A DNA stretch of 64,000 bases from Corynebacterium terpenotabidum Y-11 (lineage in GTDB: Bacteria; Actinomycetota; Actinomycetes; Mycobacteriales; Mycobacteriaceae). Within the stretch, counting starts at the first letter, position 1. Every line of letters starts with the position of its first letter. A model generated the notes under the pieces. The model ran no database searches. It saw nothing but the letters and a program-made list of their open reading frames with translations, and had not been told where the DNA came from. The translations under genes were made by a program, and so were the position numbers. This document shows positions 5,977 through 15,144 of the stretch, in pieces. The DNA is taken from assembly GCF_000418365.1 (NCBI RefSeq), contig NC_021663.1, positions 2,170,001-2,234,000 on the forward strand. Direction: 5' to 3'.

Positions 5977-7164
5977 TCACCCCACCCGGGCGGTGGCAGT
6001 GAACCGGTCACAGGCGGCGAGCCGTGCCGCAGTCTGTTCCGCGGTCCCGGCCCGGTACTGGCAGCCGACGGACACCTGATGACCGTCGATGAGCCTGACC
6101 TGCCACCGCGTCACCGACGATGTGCCGCTCTCCTCGTAGTCCACCGGCCCGGTGGCAGTCACGCGGACGCCCGGCACGTCGGCCAGCCCGGTGAGCATCC
6201 GGGTGTCAAGGTCCTCCTGGGTTCCGACCGGGGTCGGGGTGGCGGCGACGAGAATCCGGGCGTCCGGGTCATCCGACATCCAGATCTCCCGCCGCTGCGT
6301 GGCCTCCCTGAGCGTCCATCCGTCAAGGTCGGCGTTGACCGGAACGTCAGCGCGGTCGACGGTCGATACGGGAGCGTCGTCAGTGCCGTCTGTACCGTCG
6401 CTACCGTCGGAGCCGCCAGCGGTATGTCGGACCGGATCCTGCCACGGCGCGGCCGAGGGCGACGACACCACAGAGGTGACGGTGACCGGGGGTGCCGGAG
6501 AACTGGTCGGGGCCGACGCCGACGCCGTCCCGTCGCCCCCGGACAGTCCGGCGGCGGCCACGATCCCGACCACGACCAGTACTCCCACGGCCACCACCGC
6601 GGCGACGACCACCGGGCGCCGGAGTGCCGGGGACCGGTCGGGCAGGTCACCGGCCCACTCCTCCGGCAGATCCTCCTCCGGACCGACATCCGGGTCGTCC
6701 GCCCCACCCTCCAGCTCCGCCAGCTCCGAGCGCGCCATCTCCAGGTCAGCGGCGAGACGCAGTGCGGCGTCCCGGTCCACACACCGGGCACGCACCCCCA
6801 CCGACCGCAGGTACGCGGCGGTGACCCGGTCGTCAGGCCCGGTGACCAGCACATCCGTGCACGCCTCACCGACCCCCCACGGGAACAGCACCCGTGGTAC
6901 CTGCGGGTTCGGGCTGGTGAGTTCCGGATCGGCCGCACGGACCTCCAGGACTTCAGCGACAAGTTCCCGGACCGACTCCAACCGGACCAGCGGAACCCCG
7001 GAGTTCTTCCAGGTCACCGTCGCCGTAACCCCACCTGCGACCTCATCCACCGGTGGTTCACCCCGGACTGCGTACCCACTGAGCAGATCAGTGACCGTCC
7101 ACCCGTTGACCAGGACCCCGGACTCCACCAGCCCCACCGCCTGCACCGTCATCCCGCTCACCAT
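5977..7164 (-). CDS. type VII secretion-associated membrane protein
   Basis: A 395-residue protein matching the type VII secretion-associated (Rv3446c-like) class. It has a cytosolic N-terminal actin/Hsp70-like region of about 185 residues, with several TG and GV motifs. One transmembrane helix lies near residues 190-215 (VVVAAVVAVGVLVVVGIVAAAGL). A Ser/Thr/Pro/Asp-rich linker follows to about 280, then a C-terminal extracytoplasmic domain with two Cys (VGCQYRAG and LAACDRF). It overlaps the 3' end of eccC by seven bases, which shows translational coupling. The role in ESX export is inferred from conserved linkage. Confidence 0.8.
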   Translation of the reverse strand: MVSGMTVQAVGLVESGVLVNGWTVTDLLSGYAVRGEPPVDEVAGGVTATVTWKNSGVPLVRLESVRELVAEVLEVRAADPELTSPNPQVPRVLFPWGVGEACTDVLVTGPDDRVTAAYLRSVGVRARCVDRDAALRLAADLEMARSELAELEGGADDPDVGPEEDLPEEWAGDLPDRSPALRRPVVVAAVVAVGVLVVVGIVAAAGLSGGDGTASASAPTSSPAPPVTVTSVVSSPSAAPWQDPVRHTAGGSDGSDGTDGTDDAPVSTVDRADVPVNADLDGWTLREATQRREIWMSDDPDARILVAATPTPVGTQEDLDTRMLTGLADVPGVRVTATGPVDYEESGTSSVTRWQVRLIDGHQVSVGCQYRAGTAEQTAARLAACDRFTATARVG

Positions 7165-10100
7165 TCCTCCTCCGTCCTCGCCACCTGCAGCTCCACGGCG
7201 TCCCCCTGGACAAATGTGCCCCGGCCCGGCGGCCGCGGCCCGAGCACCTGACCGGCGACCGGACCGTCCTCCCGCGGCGCCGACAGCAGCACCCAGGCGG
7301 TACTGTCCCGCACCCCCTGCAGCAGCGGCGTGTAGGCACTGCGCCCCATCACCGCACTGCGCCGGGCAGCCACCAGGTGCAGCCCGATGTCCGCGGCATG
7401 GGGCAGCAGCGGCAGTAGGACGTCGAGCGCCGCAGCCAGATCGGCCGAATGGTCCAGGTCATCGACAACCACCACCAGGTTCGGGCCGGTCCACCAGCTC
7501 CGTTCCCGCAACATCTGCGGGCTCAACGCGGTGACATCTGCCGGGATCCTGTCCCGCAGCACACCAACCCACCGGTCAAGGTCCCCGGCGAAAGCCGTCG
7601 GCGAGCGGTAGCCGGGAACCCCCAGCAAGCCCCGGCGCGCATCCGCGACCAGCAGTTCGGCGGTGCCGTCGGGCCACTCCGCGACCCCAGCGATGACGGT
7701 GCGCAGCGTCGTGGTTACCCCGGACCGGGCCTGTCCCACGACCGTGAGGTGGGGGCTCGTGCCCGGGTCCCATCCCACCGGTCCCAGCGTCGGTCCACCC
7801 TGGCCGAGCAGGACCTGCCCCGCCGGGGCAGGGGGCAGCTCCGTACGGGTGACCTGCTCGGGCAGCACCCGCATCTGCCGGTCCACATCCCCACGGTCCG
7901 CACTAGTCCGCCGGGCGTGCTCCACTGCCTCGGCATCGGATGCGGCGATCTGCACCTGGCGTCCGTCCGGAGACAGTCCACGCCCCGGAGTGTCCGGCAG
8001 ACTGCGTTGGGCGTCGCGGAAGTTCGAGTCCGTCGGGGACATCCGCAGTTCCAGTTCCCCGGTGAGCAGGTCCCTCAGACTCGGCCGGAAAGTCCAGCGG
8101 GCAGCGGTGACGACGACGTGGACGCCACGCTCCAACCCACCGGCAGCGAGCCTGGCCAGACGCCGGTCCGCCTCCCCCAGGGCATCCACCCCGTCGACCA
8201 GGAGGACGCGGTGGGTGACGCCGTCCGGCGCGTCCTGCTCCAACTCGTCGAGCAGCCGGTCAATCCGGTCGACGCCGACGACCGCCGCGACCTGCGGCAG
8301 CCGCGTCAACGGCGCGAGGGACCCACCGGGGTCGAGGATGTACACCACCACGCCTGGACTGGTCAGAGTCAGGCCAATGGTGAGGGTACGCAGCAGCATC
8401 GTCTTGCCGGTCCCCGGGGAACCGACGACCGCCCAGTGCCGACGCCGCAGGTCCAGATCGACACGTCGCTGTTCACCGTCGAAGGGCAGGTCCTCCAGAC
8501 CCACCGGCACGCACAGGGGGACCGGATCACTGAGATCCCCCAGCAGGTCGCTGGCCGGCAGGAGCGTCGGCAACGGTTCCAGCCAGATCGGGTTGAGGTT
8601 CGGCCCGGCCAGCTGGTCGACGACCAGCTCCATCGTCGTGCCCGTCGCCTCCGGCTCCACCCCGAGTTCACGGATGATCCGCCGGTCCGCCGGCACCTCC
8701 GGGCCCGAGACGTACGCCGACTGGAATCGGACATGCCCCTCGGCCCCCGCACCGGACGCGACCGCGAGAATCGCCGCACCGGGGGTGGCCGGCAGGTCAT
8801 GGGCTGCGGTGGACCCGATCAACGCGCGGGATTCCGCGGCCGAGAAGGTCCGCAACGCGATCCGGTAGCTCAGATGCGATTCCAGGCCGCGCAGCCGACC
8901 CTCCTCCAGCCGCTGACTCGCCAGCAGCAGGTGCAGGCCGAGACTGCGGCCGAGCCGCCCGACCGCGGCAAAGACCTCGGCGAACTCCGGACGGGCGTGC
9001 AGCAGTTCAGAGAATTCGTCGACGATGATGAACAGGGCCGGCATGTCCCCGGGATGACGCCGGTTGTACTCGGCGGCGGTGGACAGACCCGCAGACCGCA
9101 GGGTCTCCTGCCGACGGTGCATCTCGCCGAGCAGGGCGTCCTGCATCCGGTCGACGAGCACCGCCTCGTCGGTGAGGTTCGTGATCACCGCAGACGTGTG
9201 CGGCAGCCGTTCCAGCCCGGCGAACGCCGCCCCACCCTTGAAATCCACCAGCACGAAGTTCAGCTCGGTGGGACTGTGCTGGTGCGCGAAATTCGTCACC
9301 ACCGCCTTGAGCAGCTCCGACTTTCCGGATCCGGTCGCCCCGATGCACAGACCGTGCGGACCGATCCCGCCTTTCGCCGATTCCCGGATGTCGAGGTAGA
9401 CCGGGGTACGACCACTGCGTCCGATCGGGGCCCGGAGGTCGCCACCGGGCAGGTCCAGCAGGGAACTCTCCTCCCGGCGCGTACACCGGGCCCGGCACAG
9501 GGCAGCCAGCTCCACGTCGCTGAGCCGGTCGGCGGTGGCGAAGGGGCGCCACCCGTCCACGGTCCAGGCCGATAGTGTCTCCCCGTCCGAATGCAACAGC
9601 AGTCCCCGGGTACGTGCCGCCTCCTCGGTCTCCGCGTCCGGATCCGCCACGACCGTGCACCGGGCGGTGGCCGAGGTGACGCCGTCGACGCCGTAGCGGA
9701 ACGCCACCGTCAGCGGCCCGTCGTGGGTTAGCCACCGGTCATGCGGGCCGTCGACAGCCACCGCCGTCGGATCCTGCAGCACCAGTGCGCCCTGCATCGC
9801 CCGGACCTGGTCGGACGCGCCGGAGCCGGTGACGGCGACCACGGGGAACTCCCGCAGGTCGACGGCGACCGGGGCGTCCACCGTGGCGAACCGTCCCGCC
9901 AGGTCCCGCAACGACATCGCACACACCGGTTCCAGGTCCTCCGGCGGCACATCAACCGGGATCTCCAGCGGATCCTCCGGGGCCAGGACCGCGGTCCCCA
10001 GCCGCACCACCCCGGGTTCCCCGTCAACGCCGTCGGCGGTGCGGGTCCACAAGGCCTGCGGATGAGGATGCCGGTACTCGGTCTCCTCCCGCTGCACCCG

Positions 10101-10373
10101 TCGGGCCCGGCGCACACCGTCGGTCAGGGCGTCGAGATGCCGGTGGAAACTACGTCGGATCTCGTCGACATCCTGCCCACCGGGGGAAAACATCATCGCC
10201 ATGGAGCCGAGGAGCATCAACGGAAAAATGTACGACATCGGACTGCGAGCCATGCCTGACAGCATCATCGCGGCGACCATCCCGAGCACGGCGACGAGCA
10301 TCACCGCGGGCATGAGTAACCGCAGGAACGGCTGCCTGTTCTTCGGCAGTGACGGTGGCGGCTGAGTCTGCAC
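7158..10373 (-). CDS. eccC: ESX secretion ATPase EccC (fused three-domain form)
   Basis: A 1071-residue FtsK/SpoIIIE-type ATPase, the motor of the ESX secretion complex. Two membrane helices lie near residues 17-62. ATPase domain 1 has Walker A GATGSGKS at about 345-352 and Walker B LFIIVDEF near 447-454. Domain 2 has GSPGTGKT at about 651-658 and VLLVDGVD near 723-730. Domain 3 has GQARSGVT near 880-887, in which the Walker lysine is replaced, so this domain is probably a binding module only. It binds the C-terminal export signal of Esx substrates. It is a single polypeptide rather than split eccCa/eccCb. It is transcribed away from eccD, and the 190-base gap between them must hold both promoters. 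Confidence 0.95.
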   Translation of the reverse strand: MQTQPPPSLPKNRQPFLRLLMPAVMLVAVLGMVAAMMLSGMARSPMSYIFPLMLLGSMAMMFSPGGQDVDEIRRSFHRHLDALTDGVRRARRVQREETEYRHPHPQALWTRTADGVDGEPGVVRLGTAVLAPEDPLEIPVDVPPEDLEPVCAMSLRDLAGRFATVDAPVAVDLREFPVVAVTGSGASDQVRAMQGALVLQDPTAVAVDGPHDRWLTHDGPLTVAFRYGVDGVTSATARCTVVADPDAETEEAARTRGLLLHSDGETLSAWTVDGWRPFATADRLSDVELAALCRARCTRREESSLLDLPGGDLRAPIGRSGRTPVYLDIRESAKGGIGPHGLCIGATGSGKSELLKAVVTNFAHQHSPTELNFVLVDFKGGAAFAGLERLPHTSAVITNLTDEAVLVDRMQDALLGEMHRRQETLRSAGLSTAAEYNRRHPGDMPALFIIVDEFSELLHARPEFAEVFAAVGRLGRSLGLHLLLASQRLEEGRLRGLESHLSYRIALRTFSAAESRALIGSTAAHDLPATPGAAILAVASGAGAEGHVRFQSAYVSGPEVPADRRIIRELGVEPEATGTTMELVVDQLAGPNLNPIWLEPLPTLLPASDLLGDLSDPVPLCVPVGLEDLPFDGEQRRVDLDLRRRHWAVVGSPGTGKTMLLRTLTIGLTLTSPGVVVYILDPGGSLAPLTRLPQVAAVVGVDRIDRLLDELEQDAPDGVTHRVLLVDGVDALGEADRRLARLAAGGLERGVHVVVTAARWTFRPSLRDLLTGELELRMSPTDSNFRDAQRSLPDTPGRGLSPDGRQVQIAASDAEAVEHARRTSADRGDVDRQMRVLPEQVTRTELPPAPAGQVLLGQGGPTLGPVGWDPGTSPHLTVVGQARSGVTTTLRTVIAGVAEWPDGTAELLVADARRGLLGVPGYRSPTAFAGDLDRWVGVLRDRIPADVTALSPQMLRERSWWTGPNLVVVVDDLDHSADLAAALDVLLPLLPHAADIGLHLVAARRSAVMGRSAYTPLLQGVRDSTAWVLLSAPREDGPVAGQVLGPRPPGRGTFVQGDAVELQVARTEEEW

Positions 10374-10563
10374 CGGTAGGCCCTCTTTCCCCTGGTCCCC
10401 GTCGTCGACCCTGCCCGCACCCCCGTGGTCGGACCCCCGTCGACAACTATTTTTCCCGACAATAGCGCATCGGGGGCTGTGCGGGAAGGGGGACCTGACC
10501 TACACTCTGCCCAGACACCGCGCCACAGGGGGATGCGGTGACCGAACGCAGGGGGAACCACCC

Positions 10564-11829
10564 GTGATAGCAGTCAGCATTTCCGTCATCGACGACGCCG
10601 GACCAGACGGCAGCCCGGCCGGACACCGCGCCAGAGTGGTCGACGCCACCGTCTCCGCCACCGTTCCCGTCGCTGAACTCATCCCGCATCTGGTGGACGC
10701 CACACCGGGCGAACACTGGCAGCTCAGCGGAGCGGGCGGGATCCTCCGACCCGAATACGGTCTCGACGAATCCGGGGTGCGCCCCGGCGAACGGCTCACC
10801 CTGGCCCGGGCCACCGTGCCCGCCCCGCCGACCGACACCGTCGGCCGGCTCAGTGAGGACCTGCCACCCAACCCCGCGGTGTGGGTCGCCGCCGGACTCG
10901 TCGCCGCCGCCACCCTGGTCCTGCCACCATTCACCGCCGGCGCCCCGGTCTGGCATCCGCTGGAGATCTCCGACCGGGCCCGCAGCATCCTCGACGGCAG
11001 TGGCGATCCGGGCGGGCCAGCAGCCACCGCGGCAACCGCACTCACCCTGATCATCGCCGTCGCCTGCGCCGCCGGGAGTCTCCACGACCGCCGCGTCACC
11101 GCCCTCGCCGCCGTCCTCGCCTTCAGCGTCGGCGTGCAGGTCAACGTGGTCACCGGGTGTGTGCTCGCCACCTGCGCGGTATGGCGCCCCGGCCCGGAAC
11201 GGGTCATCACCGTGGCCCTCACCCTGGCCGCGGCGGTGAACTTCCGACCCGGGGTGACCGTGCTGCTGGGGATGACCGGCCTGGTCATCGCCGGGCAGAC
11301 CGCCCTCGGGCTCGCCGGCGTCCGCCTGCCGCGCATCCCCGCGACCGGCCTGTTCGCCGCGGTCGCCGGGGCGTCCTCCACTGCCGGGTCCACCACATCG
11401 TCCGAGGACGCCGACGCGGCCGCCGTCCCCCGTGCCCGCACCACCCACGCCGCCCTGGTCATCGCCGCCTGCACGGTGATCCTCGCCGGCGTGGTCCAGC
11501 TCATTCCGCCGGGGACGCGGCCGGGGTGGACGACCGTCGCCGGGTGTCTCGCCGTCGCGGTGACCGGACTCTCCGCTCGGGGAGTACGCCCGGTCCACGC
11601 CGTGACCGTCACCGTCACCGCGGTCACCGTCGCAGTGTGGACGCTGGTGCACTGCCCCGGATACTGGCCACTGGCGGCCCTGTTGCCGGTGGCACTGCCC
11701 GCGGTACGGATCACCTCACCGCTGGCCGGACGCGTCATCGACATCCTCGAGACCGTCGCCTTCGCGGTGGCTGTTCCGGCACTCATCGCCACCACCGGCG
11801 TCTTCGACCTGGTGCGGGGCATCGGATGA
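10564..11829 (+). CDS. eccD: ESX membrane channel component EccD
   Basis: A 421-residue integral membrane protein. An N-terminal ubiquitin-like domain of about 90 residues (IAVSISVIDDAGPDGSPAG ... GVRPGERLTLARA) is followed by roughly eleven hydrophobic helices from residue 108 to the end. This is the EccD plan; it is somewhat short, as in corynebacteria, through small loops. GTG at 10564 has an AGGGGGAA ribosome-binding site. EccD forms the membrane vestibule of the ESX complex with EccB and EccC. Its stop overlaps the mycP start by four bases. Confidence 0.9.
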   Translation: MIAVSISVIDDAGPDGSPAGHRARVVDATVSATVPVAELIPHLVDATPGEHWQLSGAGGILRPEYGLDESGVRPGERLTLARATVPAPPTDTVGRLSEDLPPNPAVWVAAGLVAAATLVLPPFTAGAPVWHPLEISDRARSILDGSGDPGGPAATAATALTLIIAVACAAGSLHDRRVTALAAVLAFSVGVQVNVVTGCVLATCAVWRPGPERVITVALTLAAAVNFRPGVTVLLGMTGLVIAGQTALGLAGVRLPRIPATGLFAAVAGASSTAGSTTSSEDADAAAVPRARTTHAALVIAACTVILAGVVQLIPPGTRPGWTTVAGCLAVAVTGLSARGVRPVHAVTVTVTAVTVAVWTLVHCPGYWPLAALLPVALPAVRITSPLAGRVIDILETVAFAVAVPALIATTGVFDLVRGIG

Positions 11830-12914
11830 GGGCGGCGCGGATCGCCGTGGTGACCGCCCTCGCGATCAGTTGCACCGCGCCTCCTGTCCCGACGACCGCG
11901 CAGACGCAGTGTGGGATCCCCGAACCCGGCGAGGCCCTGCCGGTGGATGTCGAGCTGCCCCATGCCGTCACCACCGGAGCCGGTGTGGGCATCGCCCTGG
12001 TCGATACCGGTGCGTCCTCCCCCGGCGTCATCCCCGGTGGAGAGGGCGACCGCGATCACTGCATCCTCCACGGCACCGCGGTCGCCGGAGTGTTGCGCAC
12101 CGTCGCCCCCGATGCGGTGATCATCTCCCACCGTCAGGTCACCGACAGTGGTACCGGTACCGTCGCCAGTCTGGTGGACGCCCTCGACCGCGCCGTGGCG
12201 CATGCCCAGCGCCCGGAACAGCCGCCCGTGCGGGTGATCACCATGTCCCTGGTGGCCTGCGAGGACACCGCCGAACTCCGTCGCGCCGTCGCTGCCGCCG
12301 AGGACGCGGGACTGTTACTCGTCGCCGCCGCGGGCAACACCGGACAGTGCGCCGCGGGCCAGAGCCCCTACCCGGCCGCTCTCCCGGGGGTGCTCACTGT
12401 CGGTGGCGTCGACGCCCGTGACGACACCCCGGGGAGCGTGGCGGATCTCGGCGCCGGACGTCAGCTCGCCGACTATTCGGCCGAAGGGCCGTGGGTCGCC
12501 CTCGCGGCACCGGGTGGCCCGGTCTCAACGGTGCTGGAATCCGAGGCGGGGGTGCGCACCATCGTCGGTGATCCGGAACCGTTCACCGGGACGAGTTTCG
12601 CCACCCCGGTGGTTGCGGCGACCGCTGCCCTGGTGTGGCAGGTGCGGCCGTCATTGTCGGCGGCGGAGATGCGGTCACTGCTGGTGGAGACGGCGACCCC
12701 CGGTCCGGTACCGGTGGTGGATCCGGCGGCGGCAGTCGCGGCGGTGATGGACGCTGAGCCGGTGGCGGCGGCAGGTGGGACGCCGTGGCCGGTGACGGTG
12801 ACGCCGGTGGCCCGTGCTAAGGAGTCCGTGGATCTGCGGGTTCCGGTGGTGCTGGCTGCTCTGCTGGTGGTGGGACTCCTGGGGATGGTGGTGCGCCGCC
12901 GGCCGCGCGCGTAG
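11826..12914 (+). CDS. mycP: mycosin, membrane-anchored subtilisin-like protease MycP
   Basis: A 362-residue S8 serine protease of the mycosin family. A signal peptide (residues 1-27) is followed by the catalytic Asp in GIALVDTGAS (near 60), His in CILHGTAVAGVL (near 82) and Ser in FTGTSFATPVVAA (near 260). A C-terminal transmembrane helix (VPVVLAALLVVGLLGMVV) ends in a basic RRRPRA tail. The start at 11826 is chosen because ATGA overlaps the eccD stop; the frame is open further upstream but only as eccD shadow. Mycosins stabilise the ESX complex and can cleave secreted substrates outside the membrane. Confidence 0.92.
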   Translation: MRAARIAVVTALAISCTAPPVPTTAQTQCGIPEPGEALPVDVELPHAVTTGAGVGIALVDTGASSPGVIPGGEGDRDHCILHGTAVAGVLRTVAPDAVIISHRQVTDSGTGTVASLVDALDRAVAHAQRPEQPPVRVITMSLVACEDTAELRRAVAAAEDAGLLLVAAAGNTGQCAAGQSPYPAALPGVLTVGGVDARDDTPGSVADLGAGRQLADYSAEGPWVALAAPGGPVSTVLESEAGVRTIVGDPEPFTGTSFATPVVAATAALVWQVRPSLSAAEMRSLLVETATPGPVPVVDPAAAVAAVMDAEPVAAAGGTPWPVTVTPVARAKESVDLRVPVVLAALLVVGLLGMVVRRRPRA

Positions 12915-13004
12915 CTGAGACGCGACTGTCCACTGCTGCCCCGCTGCGCTCGTTCAGCAGCTTCCCGGCACACCCACCCAGCACACCCACCCAGCAGCTT
13001 CTCG

Positions 13005-13070
13005 GTCGGGAATAGTACCCGGGTGCGGAAGTCAGGTACCTGATTTCCGCACTCGGGTACTACTGCCGAC
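13005..13070. repeat. 66-bp palindrome, family copy 1, between convergent mycP and eccB
   Basis: A near-perfect inverted repeat of about 66 bases centred on GTCAGGTACCTGAT. Its stem includes AATAGTACCCGGGTGCGG on the left and the matching complement on the right. Four more copies with the same core occur at 39778, 41070, 42870 and 48827, differing by paired changes in the stem. This copy lies between two converging genes, so it can act as a bidirectional terminator. There is no clear U-tract. Confidence 0.8.
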
Positions 13071-13105
13071 ATCGGGGCGATACTCACCCGGCCCCGAGGG
13101 TCGCG

Positions 13106-14281
13106 TCACCCCACCTCCAGGGTCCGTTGCGCCCGCTCAGCCGACAGTTCACCACCGTCGGGTAGCCCCTCGATCACCTGCCACGGCACACTCACCGGCA
13201 GCTCGCCCTCATCCAGCACACCCAGTGCCATGAGATCCTCCGGCGACCCCACCCGGTAGCGCACCCCGGACCCGCTGACCAGTGCCAGACCACGCTCGGT
13301 CACCAGCGCGGCAGTGCCGCGGGGCCCGTCGTAGTGCCCCATCGCCTCCGACCGGGCCTCCGGCACCTCGACCAGCCTCTCCCCGACACACACCCGGTCC
13401 ACCTCCCGGAACCTCAGGTCCACGGGAACCTCCCCCAGCACCGTCGTACCCTGCTGTCCGAGCACCGCACCCAGGTCGGACGTCACCCGCTCCACCGCCA
13501 GCGCCTCCGCCACGTCCCGGCGCGTCCCGGTGACCTCCGCCAGCCCCTGCCCGGCGACGATGAACGCCCGATCCCCCGCGGAGACCAGGGTGCCCTGGAC
13601 AGCGAACTCCCCGGCCAGGCCGGACTCCCCGCGGGGCAGGTGCACGTCCGGGCCACGCCGCAGCACGGCGACCTCAGCGTCCGACATCTCGACCGGAACC
13701 GCGCCCAGGGCCCGGACCACGGTCTCCCCGGCCTCCGGGATGAGCATCCGTACTCCGTCCACGACCAGCCAGTATCCGGATTCCGCCACCACGACCTGCG
13801 GTCCCGCATCCACTGACGAACCGGTCGCCACGACAGTCGTCCCGCACAGCGCCCAGTCGTCGGCAGCTCCGGAGGCGACGGCGACGAGCCCGGGAGCGTC
13901 CGGAATGCCGACCGGCGGACCGGTCGGGAAGTCGGCCAGTTGCCCCGATGTCGTCGTCGAGACGCTCTCCGGTGCGCCGAGCAACAGTCGGGCAGACGCC
14001 ACATTCGTCACCGGATGGAACGCCTCCCCGAGGCGCACATACAGGGCGCCGGATTCGTCAGAGACCAGTGTGGCGTCCCCCACCGACGGGGCGGGGCGCA
14101 GCATCGCGACCAGCAGCATTCCACCGGCAACGAGCAGTGCGAGCAGCACTCCGACCCCCAGCGCCCGGCGTTGGGTGCGCAAGGGATCGTGCGCCATGCG
14201 CGGGTCGCCGGTGACCAGTGCCAGTTCCATACGTCGCAGCAGGAAGGAGTAGCCCGAAACCTGCAGCCCAGTTGTCCTCAT
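13106..14281 (-). CDS. eccB: ESX core component EccB
   Basis: A 391-residue EccB protein. A short cytosolic N-terminus (MRTTGLQVSGYSFLLRRMELALVTGDPRM) is the family signature. One transmembrane helix follows (about 45-65, ALGVGVLLALLVAGGMLLVAML). A large periplasmic part contains repeat modules and two Cys positions (WALCGTTV and VDRVCVGE). The start at 14281 is preferred over an in-frame codon 27 residues upstream, because the EccB signature begins there. EccB sits on the periplasmic face of the ESX complex. It is divergent from the unknown gene at 14380 and convergent with mycP. Confidence 0.9.
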   Translation of the reverse strand: MRTTGLQVSGYSFLLRRMELALVTGDPRMAHDPLRTQRRALGVGVLLALLVAGGMLLVAMLRPAPSVGDATLVSDESGALYVRLGEAFHPVTNVASARLLLGAPESVSTTTSGQLADFPTGPPVGIPDAPGLVAVASGAADDWALCGTTVVATGSSVDAGPQVVVAESGYWLVVDGVRMLIPEAGETVVRALGAVPVEMSDAEVAVLRRGPDVHLPRGESGLAGEFAVQGTLVSAGDRAFIVAGQGLAEVTGTRRDVAEALAVERVTSDLGAVLGQQGTTVLGEVPVDLRFREVDRVCVGERLVEVPEARSEAMGHYDGPRGTAALVTERGLALVSGSGVRYRVGSPEDLMALGVLDEGELPVSVPWQVIEGLPDGGELSAERAQRTLEVG

Positions 14282-14379
14282 GAGTGAATCCCCCGGTTGT
14301 CCCCCGGCACACCCACCCCGGTGCGGCGCGCCGTCATGTACATTCTGTTGTGAAAGATACATGACTGGGGGAGGTCACG

Positions 14380-15138
14380 GTGATCGGAACAGTGACAGCC
14401 GCGGTGGCCGCCGTGGGAATCAGCGCCGGAGCCGGGTGGAGCCGGTGGCGACTCGGCGGGGAGGACGCCACGCCGGAGCTCGCGTGGTTCCATGTGCACC
14501 CACCGCACACAGCACTGTGGGGCGGCACGGACGCCGTGACAGTGGACGCCCCGGTACTCGCACGGCTGGCGGAGGGCTTGGGGGCGGCAGAACCACCACT
14601 GGTGGCCGTCGCTCCACCGCCGAAACCGGACGGGCCGACCCAACGCTCCTATGCCGGGCTCGCTGCCCTGACCCGTCCGGCCGGGCGCTGCATCCTCGGC
14701 GTGACTGTGGCGCATGCGGCGACGATGCCCTATGCCGCCGCCGGGTGCGGACTCCTGGCCCGACGGCTGCCGGGGCGTCCGGGCGGAACGAGAGTGGTCG
14801 GTACCGCCGTCGCCGAGGCACTGCCCGGCTGGATGGTCGGGACGGACGACGCCGGAGAACCGGTGACGGTGGACCTGCCGCCCGGATCGACGGTGCAGGT
14901 GTGCGGGGCCGGGGCGTCCGCCCTGGTCAGTACGCTGCCGGCAACCGGGCGCGGCGCCGGTGATGTGGTGGTCGTGACGGACGCGGACGCCTGGCGAGAG
15001 GCCTGGCATCCGCAACGCTGCCGCGTGGTCGTCGGCGAGGTGCCGGAGGTGATCATTGACCTCGTGGTGGATCTCGGTGCCGGGGAGCTGCGCTGCGGGT
15101 CTGCGGTCGTACCCTTGCAGCGGTTGCCGCTACGCTGA
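14380..15138 (+). CDS. unknown ESX-locus protein, possibly a diverged EccE-like protein
   Basis: A 252-residue protein with a hydrophobic N-terminus (MIGTVTAAVAAVGISAGAG) that could be a membrane anchor, followed by a soluble Ala/Val/Gly-rich domain. Pro-rich stretches and a Cys (RCILGVTV) are visible, but no catalytic motif. GTG at 14380 has a GGGGGAGG ribosome-binding site. It is divergently transcribed from eccB with a 98-base gap that would hold both promoters. A gene of this size beside eccB/mycP might take the place of EccE, but the usual two N-terminal helices are absent, so this is only a suggestion. Confidence 0.6.
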   Translation: MIGTVTAAVAAVGISAGAGWSRWRLGGEDATPELAWFHVHPPHTALWGGTDAVTVDAPVLARLAEGLGAAEPPLVAVAPPPKPDGPTQRSYAGLAALTRPAGRCILGVTVAHAATMPYAAAGCGLLARRLPGRPGGTRVVGTAVAEALPGWMVGTDDAGEPVTVDLPPGSTVQVCGAGASALVSTLPATGRGAGDVVVVTDADAWREAWHPQRCRVVVGEVPEVIIDLVVDLGAGELRCGSAVVPLQRLPLR

Positions 15139-15144
15139 GATCCC

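Noticed and set aside
5977..7534. Long plus-strand frames opposite the T7SS-associated gene and the eccC end
   Set aside because: Ser/Thr/Pro/Arg-rich shadow text with no motif, while the minus strand has a transmembrane helix and the conserved linked gene.
10500..12203. 567-codon minus-strand open frame opposite eccD and mycP
   Set aside because: Its translation is low-complexity Arg/Thr/Gly text without any motif, while the opposite strand encodes EccD and a mycosin with an intact catalytic triad.
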